Of a DNA stretch of 64,000 bases, positions 51,557 through 62,874 are shown one piece after another. The DNA comes from Nicotiana tabacum (Eukaryota; Streptophyta; Magnoliopsida; Solanales; Solanaceae). The first letter of the stretch is position 1; each line of letters opens with the position of its first letter. Location of the stretch: positions 95,993,766 to 96,057,765 of the forward strand of contig NC_134102.1 of assembly GCF_000715075.1 (NCBI RefSeq), in the 5' to 3' direction. Under the pieces are notes generated by a model. The model ran no database searches and was not told where the DNA came from. It saw only the letters and a list, made by a program, of their open reading frames with translations. Position numbers and translations under genes: made by a program.

Positions 51557-53513
51557 ATGGTTCAGTCACGAGGCAGATGTGATATATCTAAAGGGAGAGG
51601 TGAAACCTCCCGAGGCCAAGGAAGGGCACTCACCCACTGGGAGTGCAATCAAAAGCCATCACCAAAAAGCCGACTACTGGGAGAGGTAGTGCCACAGAGC
51701 CCTCAGAATCTAGTTCATATGCCCTGTCTAGGGAAGCCTCCGAGGGTCATTCAGTGGAGGTACAGCCTGAAGCCCAGTCTCAACCACCACAAACCACTAG
51801 GAGATATCAATTGCGCAACGAACCCTCCACTACAGCAAGTTCTTCTAAGGGTTCTGATGCCGATAGCCAGGGTTTAGAGCCCTCCTCTACACCAACTCCT
51901 CCTGCACCAGTTGCAGTAGATGATGATGACGATGTCCCGGATGATGGTAGAGGAGGTGACACTCGAGTGGGTGACATAGAGAGGTCGAAGAAGAAGGAAG
52001 TGTGGGAGGATAGATTTGTGAGTTTGACGGCTTTCACAAGGTTCAGAGAGTGGTGTCCCCAGAGATCGCTCACACTTGAGCAATAGTTCTTAATTAAGGA
52101 TTTGGATAAATACAATCCAAATGTCCTTAGATAGTTCCGGGAGCGAAATGGGTAGAAGTGGTTCACCAAAAGTGTCATAGATGCAAATGAGCACTTGATA
52201 CGGGAGTTCTATGCCAATGTGACTCACAACAAGAAGGGTACCAAAATAACCAAAGTGAGAAATTTGAAAGTCAAATTCAATCCCAGCACTCTGAACACTT
52301 ACCTGGACTTTGAGGAGGTAGAGGCAATTCGGTACCTGGAAACGCTTGCTATGGGTGATGTAGCTCACCCCTGGTTAGCAGAGATTTTGGCTGCTCCAGG
52401 ACCACCACCACTGTGGATCACAGCAGGGATTGCTATCACACCGTCCACCCTAAATGTTGAAGCAAAAGGGTGCCAAACCGTTGTATGCAGCCGTATTGAC
52501 CCAAGCTTGAATGAAAATAATCTTCCAATTCCCTGAGCAGTTCTGGTGGCATCTATTATGGCCGGGTACCCAATCAATATGGGTGCCATCATGTTGGCTA
52601 ACATGACAGTGGTTGTCCAAAAAGGTGAAAGCTCCTACCCATATCCTAACACCCTCACAGAATATTTCAACGATGCAAAGGTGGAGCCAAGGACTTTTGA
52701 TACAAAGTGAGGGCCAAAAAGCCTTTCTCATGGTAGTCCCTGCAAGGTGTGGACAACCCAAAGTTCAAGGGTAAGGGCACTACCACCGTTCGTCAGTCTG
52801 ATGAGCCATCGGTGGTGGTTACAGAGTCTACTGCTGAGCCATCTACCACTCCCATGCCTTCTACAGCAGCCGGGCCTTCCACTAGGACAGCTGATATGCC
52901 ACCACCTTCATCTTCTAGACCATCAGCATCAGTACCAGTGCCAGCCTCATCCACTTATCCACTCACTGTACTGCGAGTCTCCCAGACATTGGCGAGTCTC
53001 AACAACTGGATGCAGGCTGCCACTTCTAAGCTGTCTGACATATCCAGTGTTGTTGCAGCACAGTCTTCTACCCTAGCAGTACCATAGGTCCCTCCGTCAG
53101 TGGAGAAAACATTGAAGAATATTCTGGAGGACCAAAAGACCATTATGGATACACTGGTGGCTCATGGGGGAGCTATTGAGGAGTTGGGAAATCAGGTAAA
53201 GAAGATGAGGAAATCCCAGGCTTCAAAGAAATCAGTGGAGAGATTGAGAAAGAAGGTGACAAAGATTGCAGCAGCGAGTGATTTGCCATTTGACCTACTG
53301 ATGGAGACAGATCCATCAGTACTAGCAGACCCAACAACACCATCAACAGAGGCACCAGCTGGCCAGTCTGACGAACCAGACCTTGTTGCCTACACTGTCG
53401 AGGAGATGCTTCAGATGTTCACCAACCCCGTTGTTCCCCAGCCAGATGATGATGAGATACAGTTGGAGGAGCCCGAGGATTGTGATCCTGCCAGTCACCC
53501 TGATAACACATAG
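51557..53513 (+). pseudogene. Third ORF, putative plant transposon protein type
   Basis: It starts at ATG 51557 (MVQSRGRCDISKGRGETSRG), shifts frame near 51635, and then reads a serine/proline-rich linker with DDDDDVPDDGRGGD. The conserved domain begins WEDRFVSLTAFTRFREW, with stops at 52084, 52132 and 52153, and continues EHLIREFYANVTHNKKGTKI, LNTYLDFEEVEAIRYLE and LPIP-stop-AVLVASIMAGYPI. A proline/serine stretch precedes a C-terminal coiled coil (53100-53280) and an acidic end at 53513. Plant genomes carry many such 'putative plant transposon protein' domains. Its place downstream of integrase is where Athila elements carry env-like ORFs, but no signal peptide or membrane helix is seen. 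Function unknown. Confidence 0.75.
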
Positions 53514-54947
53514 GGAGTTTTCTTTACTCTCTACCCTCCCTTATTCTGATTTTGCTAAGCATTGAGGACAATGCTTGTTTTTATTCAGGGGGTGGTCTAT
53601 TTTGATTTGATTTGATGACATTTGATGACATTAGCCTGTAATAACTTTAATACTCTTTTTCTTTTATCTTTATCTACTCTTTCATTATGTATATATTCCT
53701 CCCTCTCTTTTGATGTATATATTCTATTCCCATCGGTTTGTATATTTATTTGCCTTACTTTTAGTAGTTTATTTCATAGCTTCTTCATTTTGTTTTCTTA
53801 ATAATATAGCTTCTTATTTACTTTAATAGATTCTTTTTGATTTGTTAGCTTTTTTTTATGTTTAAGTGAACAATAAACCTTTGGTTTTCTTAATGCCACA
53901 GTTCTTTTCAAAGGTGGGTTTTGTGTGAACCGGGTGACTCTTCCCAACGATGGATGGCGTGACAACCTTCTTAAGGGATCGAGTCCGTTTTTGATGATTA
54001 GGTAAAAACAATAGTATTAATGAATAAATAAGGGTCAAGCATGCTTCACTTGGTACCAACACACTTAACTACACGCTTATGATTAAAAATAAGTTTTTGG
54101 AAAGAAATGGCTCTAGTTAGTGACCTTCTGACTCTTGTGTTGACTTAGGCAATCATCGGGTGGTTTAGTTGAACCATTAGCGATTTTCAATCTTGAATGC
54201 GGTTCTTGTGGGCCCTCGACTCTATTCTCTTTAACAAACCGGTCATATAAGAGGTGAGGTATTTTGTTACAAGTCCAAGTACCCGTGCGAATGGTCTAGA
54301 ACTTGCCCCGAATGTGTTTCTAGGCTAAATTCTAAGTTAGCTTGGCTTGAGAAGTGATTGTAGGCTCTCCTTGACCCGTTTTGAAACCTTCCATGGCCCA
54401 ACAATGATATTACTCCTAGTCAATCCTTTTGAGCCTAAAGCCCTTTTCATTTGATAATCATGTTACAAGCCTTTACCCCTTTTTATAGTGACCCTCTCTT
54501 GGCACCCAAGTTTTCTTTAGCACTCATGAGAAACAAATGGCAAAAATATAAGTTTGGGGGAGAGTCGAGGAGTTTGAAGATGGTATCAAGGCACAAAAAG
54601 AGAAAAGAAATGAAGAAGAGGAAAGGAAAAGAAAAAGAAAGAAAGAACAAAATAAAAACACAACAAGAAAGTGAATAATGTGAAAGGGTTGAAAAGATTC
54701 AAAAGAAAGCAAAAGTGCAAAGCATGGAGAAAACAAGAAGGAGAATATGAATACCATGACCAAAAAAGAGTGATATCAAGTCTCTCTAGTTTCCCTAAGG
54801 AAAAATAAAATGACTAAAAGAGTCCGCTAAGTATGAGCCAAAAAGAGAAAATGGAGTGCTAAAGGAAAGATGAACCAGTTACATTCCAATATTTTCCTCC
54901 TTAGTCCAAAAGCCTTCATTACATGCCGAAAAAGCCCTACGTGATTT
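53514..54947 (+). other. Athila 3' internal non-coding region
   Basis: T-rich, then mixed sequence without a credible ORF. At 54550-54563 there is a second polypurine-like motif (AAGTTTGGGGGAG) followed by a purine-rich stretch to about 54680. Short frames there are low complexity. Confidence 0.6.
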
Positions 54948-55386
54948 CAGGCCGAGTAAGCTTACATTAGTGGTGATCTACATGAGGGGCAAGCATATGG
55001 TACTTAGAGCCGGGCTTGTGACATTCTTTTGAGAGTGATGAGCGAACCTTTCTCGAATCATTACATTGAGTACTTCATTCTTGAGTGAGATGAGCTTACG
55101 GAGAGTATAGGAGAAGGAGTTTGGGATCCATAGTGACCTACATGAAAGTGCGAACTTCCTTGATGAATAAAGTCAACTCTTGATGCTCAAGCGTCAAATT
55201 AGAGATATTTGTGCTTTAACATCCAAAACATAGGCTTGTTGATGATTCATGAGTGTGTGGGTAATCGTTGGTCCTAGTTGATGTGTGTTTGATTCAACTT
55301 AGGCCAGCTGAAATAGCTCTTTCCTTGTGGAGGTGGGAATTACCTTAAATGCTTGAGGACAAGCAAAAGCTTAAGTTTGGGGGAGT
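54948..55386 (+). repeat. Athila 3' internal end, second copy
   Basis: Homologous to 42589-43026. It ends with the polypurine tract AAGTTTGGGGGAG (55373-55385) just before the 3' LTR. Confidence 0.9.
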
Positions 55387-55580
55387 TGATAAGTAGGGAT
55401 TTTTACCACTTATTTGCACTCTTTTACTTTCGTTTTAGCTCAAAATGCTTAAAGGTATTCCCGAGAACTAATGAAATGTGATTTCTTGCAAGAATATTGG
55501 GAAATGAGCCAAAGAGATGAAAATCAACTCAATAAGGAGTAAAATTGGACAAGGACCAAAACAAAACAGAAAAGAGCAAA

Positions 55581-55860
55581 GTGCGAACCGCATAATACTG
55601 TGTGCGGCCGCAGACTATGAAGAATCACTAACAAATTCCCTTTGTAAAGTGCGGACCGCACAATTATTGTGTGGCCACAGAAGACGAGGTTCAGAGAGAT
55701 GGTGTTTTGGGACCCTGAAGAAGTGCAGACCGCACTATTATTGTGCGGCCGCACTCATAAATGTGCGGTCCGCAGAAATCTCCCATGTCCAGCTCAAGTC
55801 CAAGAGTGCGGCCGCAGAAATCCATCCGTTCAAGCCAGCATCAAAGTGCGGACCGCACAT
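55581..55860. repeat. GTGCGGCCGCAC palindrome cluster, 3' LTR
   Basis: Units at 55581/55602 and 55649/55669, then more to 55860, again 20-21 bp apart within pairs. Number and order differ from the 5' LTR, so the array is unstable. Confidence 0.88.
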
Positions 55861-55919
55861 AGAATTGTGATGCCATACAACCTCCGCATGGGTAATTTTG
55901 TCCGATAGTTTTAGCTGGG

Positions 55920-55927
55920 TATAAATA
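55920..55927 (+). promoter_or_regulatory. TATA box of Athila 3' LTR
   Basis: TATAAATA in the same context as 43594. Confidence 0.65.
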
Positions 55928-56782
55928 GATCTTTTTGTCAAATTTAGGTCAAGTTTGAACAACTGAAAGTAGATAGCCATTTTTTTCTTACTGTTTTGGG
56001 TAACTTTGTAATAGTTTATCATTTTAACATTAGATTTTCTTCCCTTAATCATCTATTATGAGTTTAATCTTAGTTTCTTCTTTAGTTTCTTCAATTTTTC
56101 CTATGAGTAGCTAAATTCTTAGCTAGAGCTGTGACCCAAACCTAGTGTGGGTACCTAATGGGTGATTAATTCGGGGCTTATTTGTGATTGGGTGTATGAT
56201 ATTTAGCCTAGTTCTTGCTTGAATTTAAAAATTAATGGTTGCAAACATTGATTCGGGTCTAATTGACCTAGTCTCTACTTGAGAAAGAGAGACTAAGTCT
56301 AGAAAAACTTGGCTAACAAGGAATTGGGCTGAACTCAATTAGTTTTGTGAATTACCCATTTGGACTTGAGAAAGCCAAATTGGGCAAAACCACTCAAACT
56401 ACCGAGAGGTATAGAATGGGTAATTGCGTGTGATTGCTATATTACATCCCGATCAATAAAACCTGCCCTAAAGCCCACAATCCGTTAGATAACCACCTAG
56501 GTGGAAGTCACGACCCTAGATTTTTTATCAACTTGAAAAACAACAATACCAAAAATATCGTTCCTTAGCTTTCTATTTACAAACAATAGTATAATTTTTA
56601 GAAGTAGGAAGAAACAACCAATTATGTGGAAGTGCAATTTGGGCACGTCATACACCTAGCCTAGATATATACCTAATCCAATATAAGCTCTCTATGGAAT
56701 CGACCCCGACTCACGTTGGGTAATTATAATTGCATCGGACGCTTCACAATCCCAACCAGTGGTGTGAATTTGGGCAACATCA

Positions 56783-59120
56783 GTCGGCCTTGTCATTTTC
56801 CATCCGGAGCTGGTCCTTGACCGATGCTAACTCCTCTTTTATAGCCACCTTTTCTGAAGCCAACAGGTCCATCCTGCCCCTCAGCGCCTCGGCCGTAGTT
56901 TTGACCTCATCCATCTCTGCCCGAAGCTAGTCAATCAAGCCTATCTTCTCTTGGACCTGCGAGGTTGCGTCGTTAGTCATCATGTGTAGCCTCTCATTTT
57001 TAACCTCAAAGATCCTTAACTTATCGACTAGATCGACATGCTCCCATTTCACGGACAAGGCCTCCTTTTGTGCTTTTTCTAGCTCGGCTTAGATAATTGG
57101 GAGATTCTTGAGGGCCTCATCTTTTTGTTCACTAAGAAACCTATACATGTCCTTCTGCCGGACCTGCGCTTTGAGCTCGAACTCGAACTCGAGCTAACTA
57201 ACTTCCATTTGAGACCAAAGGAAGCTTTCATGGTAGAGCACCAAAGCTTGAAAAACAGAACGATAAGATCGTTAGAACATGCTAAAGCTAAGCAAGATCC
57301 GCAAAGGGTGCAAGGAATAGGAAACTTACCCAGTTCGGTGCTTGTTGTGCCTCATTGAAGAGGCTTGATGCGCCTACTTCGTTCATCTTCTCATGATCCT
57401 CTTCGGTCACCAGGCAGCGAAGGTAGCTAGCCACACCCACCAAAGCGGACAGTACCAGAGTGTCTGCCGGGATAGTAATCACGACCGTTCTATTACGGTC
57501 GAGATCCACACTCAGAGCAAGGAACAGCCTCACCAGCTCCGGCCTCGAGCTCGGCTCGACTGCTCTTGATGGCACGTCCTTTTTTGGGATCTGCAGGTGA
57601 CCAAGACCGGAATAATCCTCCAACGCGCCCATGTCCATGCCGTCGAAAAACATGTTGAGGGCCTCATCTGTGCCCTGTGTCGTCTCATTTGATTTCTCTT
57701 TTTCGGTTTGAGCCTCCCCAAACATGGACTTTGTGTGGGGCGGCTTCTCGGGAGGTCGCGACCTCTGATTTTCCTTCTGGCTTCCGAGCTAGAGAGGGAT
57801 CGGCCTCTCGGCCACCTTCTCCGGTTACCACATATTCTCTTTCGTCGATGGTGGACCTATGAGTGATAAATTCCAGATCGTCATCCTCAGGGTAATCCCT
57901 GAGCCGGAAGAGGGAATCGGGGTCCGGCACCCTGGATTTGGTACTCTTTTTGTTGCTCTACCGGACCCGGACAGTTACCCTTTTCTTCTTGACCTCGGCG
58001 TCCGGGGAATCAAAGTATTTTCTCTTTTTCTTCTTCTCCTCCTATGCAACAGCTCGGCGTCGCCCCGAAGCGGAGGGTTCAGCAAGCGAAGACGGGGTCT
58101 CGTCCTCATCCTATGGTCGAAGCTTAGTGGTCTTGGACAAACCTATAAAAGGAAAAGAGACTTAGCAGAAATAAAAGCTAAGTATGAAAGTAGAACTGTT
58201 CGGGAGGAGGACTCACCATGGGAACAGGCCTCCCACTTGCCCTTTGAAAGTTTGTGGCATTCACGCTCAAAATAAGACATTTGTTTGTAGATCCCCTCGA
58301 TCCATTCCTAGAAACGAGGGATTGCATTGGGAACTTGGGCGACTGCTGCACAACGGTGAGCACATGCAATTAGAAAAAAGAACAAAGGAAGTACCAAGTA
58401 CTCAGAAAGAAGAGAAAACTTACGGGATGAGTTCCACTTTTCAGCGAACGGTAAGAATTCGTAGGGAATGAGGTCTTCGATTTTTACCTGAACGAACCTC
58501 TCCTGCCAACCTCGATCTCTATCTTCAATGATGCTCGAGAATGGAGCTTTGCTTGCTCGATGAACGAGCTTGATCAACCCCCCTCGGAAGACTCGGCAAC
58601 TGTAGAGACGAAGCATGTGGTTGAGGATAAACCGAGATGCTTTGGTATTGTTGACGAAGTGGCGGAGGAGGATTACGATCCTCTAAAAGGACGGGTGAAT
58701 CTACCGAAGGCAGACCTCGTACCTTTTGCAGAAGCCAAGAATTATAGGGCCCACCAGGATGAGCGTGAAGGGGCAAGTATAAACACTTAGATACCTCACC
58801 ACGTGAGTGCTAATGTCTTCGTTAGGCCCGGGGACGACCACTTCCCTGCCCTCCCAGTTACAGTCTACCCAAACTGTGGGGAGTGTGTCCTCCGTAATGG
58901 AACATATGCACCTCCATGCTCCCTCGCCTCGGTCCTATTGACTAGAGGCCTTCTCGACTTTGTAGTCATTCTCAATGGAACAGCCCCCGGGACGAAGCTC
59001 TTCAAAGAAGGCTCCGGGGCCACCTAGGGAACGACCACCTCGGCATCCGTGGCCGGGTCGGAAAATGAAGGGACAGTTTTTTGAGGCACGGATTTGGAAG
59101 TTTTTGCCTTTAGATTCTGG
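56783..59120 (-). pseudogene. Antisense spliced ORF of the Tat element
   Basis: It is read on the minus strand, opposite to pol. Exon A (about 59120-58424) has KAKTSKSVPQK, a frame-shifted VVRYLSVYTCPFTLILVGP, then GLIKLVHRASKAPFSSI and YEFLPFAEKWNSS. Exon B (58345-58217) reads VAQVPNAIPRF, a stop, then SYFERECHKLSKGKWEACSHG. Exon C (58142-57330) has a basic KKKRK stretch, DPDSLFRLRDYPEDDDLEF, DMGALEDYSGLGHL and EVGASSLFNEAQQ. Exon D (57247-56783) is a coiled coil (LRAEMDEVKTTAEALRGRM) cut off by the Athila insertion. Introns of 74-82 bp have GT/AG borders (the last acceptor is mutated). This matches a protein family common in Solanaceae gypsy elements. Function unknown. Confidence 0.78.
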
Positions 59121-59265
59121 AAAATATGAAGATTTGAAGTTTATGATGAAGATTTGAAGATAAGGATGGAGGTATGAAGGTCTGATTTGAAGATTTGAAT
59201 AAGGAGTATGAACTTTTGAAAATAAAAATATGAAGATCTAGAAAACAATGGATGAAGGTTTGAAG
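59105..59265. repeat. Degenerate GAAGATTTGAA repeat
   Basis: AAGATTTGAAG/TATGAAG words repeat irregularly in what would be the leader of the antisense ORF. It continues in weaker form to about 59270. Confidence 0.7.
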
Positions 59266-59559
59266 GGGTTAGAAATAAGTGAAGAATTCGAGGGTATGTC
59301 AGGAGCTCTGGAATCAACAAGTAAAAAAGTGAAAAAGGGGTCGAAGCTTTTATAGAGAAAGGGCAATCAATGCGTGACGCTTCGCATTCGAGGACAATCA
59401 ATCGGCTGCTGCCACATGTCCGAAGTCAGAACGACGCAATTGATGGGATATTTTGCTGATTCATCAACTCGGTTGTAGAGTAAAGAAGAAGGAATCTGGG
59501 TTAATTTATCGTTTCCCGTAGCTTCGATGAATCTACTCTTCGGGAAATGAGGGTCTATT

Positions 59560-60251
59560 TGTGTACGAGAGAAATCGGGGGGAAAATTTTTCCCGATTCC
59601 CCGATAAAGTAACAAAGGAGAAGCATAGATCGAAGTGATTATAATCGAGGCCCAGGAGCTCCCCGTATTGAAACCCATGAGGAATGAACGATGTATTTGA
59701 GATCGAACACGGTGAAATGGTAGACCTTGGCCAAGTATAGCTTCTGGACTTTGGTGGACGCGAAGAAAGGCTACACATGACGAGCAGGGGGTCCTAATAT
59801 TCTCCCTCAACCGGATATTACAGCGTGAATCCTGTTCTATATCAACTATATATCAATATTTACCTGAAAAAGAAAGTTTTTACCTTTTTTAGATTTGTAC
59901 TAGGACTGAAATTCCCCTACTATATAAAGGGGATGTTTTCTCTATTCTGACACATTGTGACACGCAAATCAAAGTAATAAAAATTTACTTTTGTCTTTTA
60001 GCTATTGTTAAAAGCATTACTCATTTGTTCTTTTCTTCACTCGCAACCGAGCTTGTACCGAGGGTCCAATTGAGGAGGAATTCAACTATTCAATCTAAGA
60101 TTAGACTTGATCATTACATTACGATTGGTTTGATCATTTATTTTGTCTTTAACTCATTTAACTGCTGTTCATAATTATTCGTATTGAATTAAACCATGTA
60201 TCCTTTAAACCCGGTATAAATTTAATTATTACTCATTTTTTGAGGTAAACA
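59560..60251 (+). mobile_element. 3' LTR of Tat element
   Basis: 692 bp from TGTGTACGAGAG to GAGGTAAACA, homologous to 62875-63539. A TATATAAA box lies at 59921. The flank after it, AAAGTAATTAGCC, corresponds to the right side of the empty site at about 33634. Confidence 0.88.
59921..59928 (+). promoter_or_regulatory. TATA box, Tat 3' LTR
   Basis: TATATAAA in CCCCTACTATATAAAGGGG; same in the LTR at 62875 (63224). Confidence 0.65.
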
Positions 60252-60633
60252 AAAGTAATTAGCCTCGAAATACATGTAGCCTACACGAGGTAAGATGATC
60301 ATGGGGGTACTTGTATAGGAGGGATATATACAAGTTGGAAGTATCCAGGCCAATTAGCGACTAAGTATGAAATTTGAGAATTTGGTTAAGTTAAAGCTGA
60401 AGAGAAGTTAATGAAACTGTAGGATCAACCATAGCCACGGTTGATTCATAACAGATTACGGATTTGTTGTTCGCAAATTGCTGGATCAGTCAATAGCGTA
60501 CTTTTCTCATAATATGACCATTTGTCTAGAACCACATCATACCAACCGACGAACACCCTTATTTAACACCAATTAAATGGATTTTTTTTCCAGATCCATC
60601 ACTCCGTTTGAGTTATCTTATAGTAGTAAATTT
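60252..60633. repeat. Second copy of decarboxylase 3' flank, right part
   Basis: AATTAGCCTCGAAATACATG to CTTATAGTAGTAAA matches 33634-34005 with scattered differences. It directly follows the Tat 3' LTR. Confidence 0.88.
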
Positions 60634-62095
60634 ACCAAAATTTTAGAATCTGTGAAGTCTGATAAATTCCAGATTTCCAATTTCTGGAGGTGTTATTAAG
60701 CAAATCTTGCAACTATGAAATATGACACTTAAGTTATTTTCCCGAAGTAATCGGTTAGCCTAGATAATTTAATGAATATTCATTGGTCCATTAAGTTGGT
60801 TACATGAAATATCAACAACTTTCAGTTTATAGCAATGGTATAAACATGTTGTATATTCTCCCGGTCAGTTAATGCCTACCAGTTCAATCTGTGGGAGGCT
60901 GTTCATATATACCACAAATGATTGATAGTACATTTCGAGGTAGTATACTTAATTCCTTCCAAAACCAGCCTTCTTTCCTTTGAAGTGAAAACTAAACAAG
61001 AACATTAACCTGTAAGTCTAAAATTTTGCTGTGCTGTGATCGTCCATTGTCTACATTTTGGTTAACAGCAAAAGATGAGATAGATTTGATTAACAATCGG
61101 AAAAAAAAAAAAAAAGATGAGATAAACTTGACGTGAATTATTTCCCTTCCACTGTAAAATCCCCTTTCCTTTCTCTTATTTTCTATTGGTTCAAGCAACA
61201 CAGTTTATTACTCCGATAAATAGTCTAGTAGTTTGCTTGGTATTCATAGATATCCCGTATTGAAGAAACTACTGATGTCAGAGTGCTTATTTTATGATAC
61301 TTAGTCATTTTCATTTCTTGTCACAAGTTCAAGATAAAACATGAAACATTCAAATCGTGAACCTCATTACCTATTCCTTCAGAGAAAGTGATGCTTGATG
61401 CTGTACCAAGAGGGTGTCTCTTGCAAATAGTTGTAGTCATTGCACTAGCCTTGAAGTTTTCCTGTTTGCAGCTGTAGATTCTTTTTTTCTTTCTCTTTTT
61501 CAGCAATGTTATTCTGTTGCAAACAATTAGAAAGAGAGATATGACATCTCCAGTTGAATTCTTTTACCATTTGTTTGTCTCATCAATTGTACAAATTTCC
61601 TTTGTCCCTGCTCTTGAAACTTTTGAAGGGTCGTTTGTTTGCAAATGGCAAAGGGGGATAATAATAATATATAATAAAGAAAATGAAGAACTGAAAGAAG
61701 ACATTATTTCACGTTATACCTCAATTTGTCCATTAAGGTGTTGCATGCGCTATATTTGAATTTGACTAACCCACAATAATTGGTGGGTATAGCGCATGCA
61801 TTTATTGCGCTACATACGTAGCGCTTAGAATGAATGTGTTATACCCTCAATTATTTTACCCCCACATTGGTTTTGTTCTTATTAATGAGTTTCATTGTTT
61901 CGTTAAAAATCCATTCACGATAGGTCAGTCTTCTGCATCCTTTTTATTTTCTTTTATTCATTCCGAAATATTTGTTTACTTATCTTTTTCTGCATTTCGT
62001 CATAATGTCCGAAAAGCGAAAAATTAGGGTAACATTATATTGGGGGGAGGGGTGCGGTTGTCGTGGAAAATAACTCAGTACGCTATATTTGGAAC
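60634..62095. other. Spacer, no gene recognised
   Basis: AT-rich. A poly-A run is at 61100-61115. A short minus-strand frame at 61321-61506 is unrecognised and has no splice or homology support. A hairpin-forming inverted repeat is at 61742-61800. Confidence 0.4.
61742..61800. repeat. Inverted repeat TGCATGCGCTATA, hairpin
   Basis: TGCATGCGCTATA (61742-61754) and its perfect complement TATAGCGCATGCA (61788-61800) enclose a 33-base loop that itself holds the ACCCAC/GTGGGT complement. Confidence 0.8.
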
Positions 62096-62874
62096 GGTCC
62101 TAGATTTGGAGTATGCTTTTATGCAGAAGTGGCTCAATAAATTTGGTGATCAAATGCCAAACTTTTAATAAATAGAAGACCTTAAATTTATTTATTTTAG
62201 TTCTTTTTGAGAAAAAAGTTGGTCTTCTTCTTGAGTTTCATTATAATCTTATTCAACTAAAATGGGACTTGTTCATATGTAGAACACTCTCCCATATTGT
62301 TTGTTTATTTTTTGTTGTTGTTTATAAATAGAAGACATTAAATTTATTTATTTTAGTTCTTTTTGAGAAAAAAATGGTTTTCTTCTTGAGTTTCATTGTC
62401 GTCTTATTCAACTAAAATGGAACTTGTTCATATGTAGAACACTCCCATATTGTTTGTTATTTTTTTTGTTGTTTGTTATAAAATTATTAAGAGCACCATT
62501 TTGAGACAGTGTTAAAAGGGGGTGTTAGAACAACCAAAGTTGATAGCTTAATAATTGAAAATAAAAAGCCATAAATATATACCTGAGGGAATTTACTACT
62601 TCGATATGCTTACTTATTGCTTGAAACCTGAGGAAGAATGAAAAAAAGAATATGCTAACTCAAATTATTCGATGCTCATATTATTTGACAGAATATGTAG
62701 ATGCATATGAAGAAGGAAACAAAAGAGTATAAGCGCAAATAGAAACTAGGAAGATACGTGACTTAGAAATGTGGCTTACAAACAAATAATACATCTCATT
62801 CCACGTTAGGGCTCATTATGCTTGTAAATATCCTAACTAATTCTGGTTAAGAACAAAGCTTATAGTGGTAAAAT
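62096..62874. repeat. Second copy of decarboxylase 3' flank, left part
   Basis: TTTGGAGTATGCTTTTATGCAG to TAGTGGTAAAAT matches 32836-33633. It contains an extra local duplication: AAATAGAAGAC...GTTTATA occurs at about 62168-62325 and again at 62326-62475. It lacks the long TA array of copy 1. Confidence 0.88.

Larger units (their letters stand above)
42589..56782 (+). mobile_element. Athila-lineage Ty3/gypsy element with extra 5' tail
   Basis: Two LTRs (43027-44521, 55387-56782) start TGATAAGTAGGG and end CATCA. A tRNA-Asp type PBS, gag, pol, a third ORF and a polypurine tract lie between them. Unusually, 438 bp that precede the 3' LTR (54948-55386) are also present before the 5' LTR (42589-43026), so the insert is larger than one element. 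No matching target duplication was found at the outer borders. Several disabling mutations are present. Confidence 0.85.
55387..56782 (+). mobile_element. 3' LTR of Athila element
   Basis: 1396 bp, TGATAAGTAGGG to GGCAACATCA. Compared with the 5' LTR it lacks about 70 bases around 56335 and has a rearranged palindrome block (55581-55860). Many point differences indicate an older insertion than the chromovirus at 6023. Confidence 0.92.
36205..60251 (+). mobile_element. Tat-lineage Ty3/gypsy element, decayed and interrupted
   Basis: The order is a truncated 5' LTR, PBS, gag, protease, RT, RNase H, a second archaeal-type RNase H, and integrase. An Athila element follows at 42589-56782, then an antisense ORF and a 692-bp 3' LTR at 59560-60251. 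The doubled RNase H, the TGGCGCCCACTGTGGGG primer site and the antisense ORF point to the Tat/Ogre/Retand branch. Numerous stops and shifts show it is old. Whether the two halves flanking the Athila insertion come from one copy is inferred from order and orientation. Confidence 0.8.

Noticed and set aside
51557..53513. Third Athila ORF as a true envelope gene
   Set aside because: No signal peptide, membrane helix or cleavage site visible; the conserved part matches the plant-transposon-protein type instead.
54451..54763. Lysine-rich and phenylalanine-rich frames on opposite strands
   Set aside because: Low-complexity purine tract in the Athila 3' region.
57859..58275. Plus-strand frame of 138 codons
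   Set aside because: It is opposite the antisense ORF exon C/B region and has no recognisable domain; the minus-strand reading is the meaningful one.
61321..61506. Possible small gene on the minus strand
   Set aside because: 61 codons, no recognisable domain, no splice or promoter support; left unannotated.
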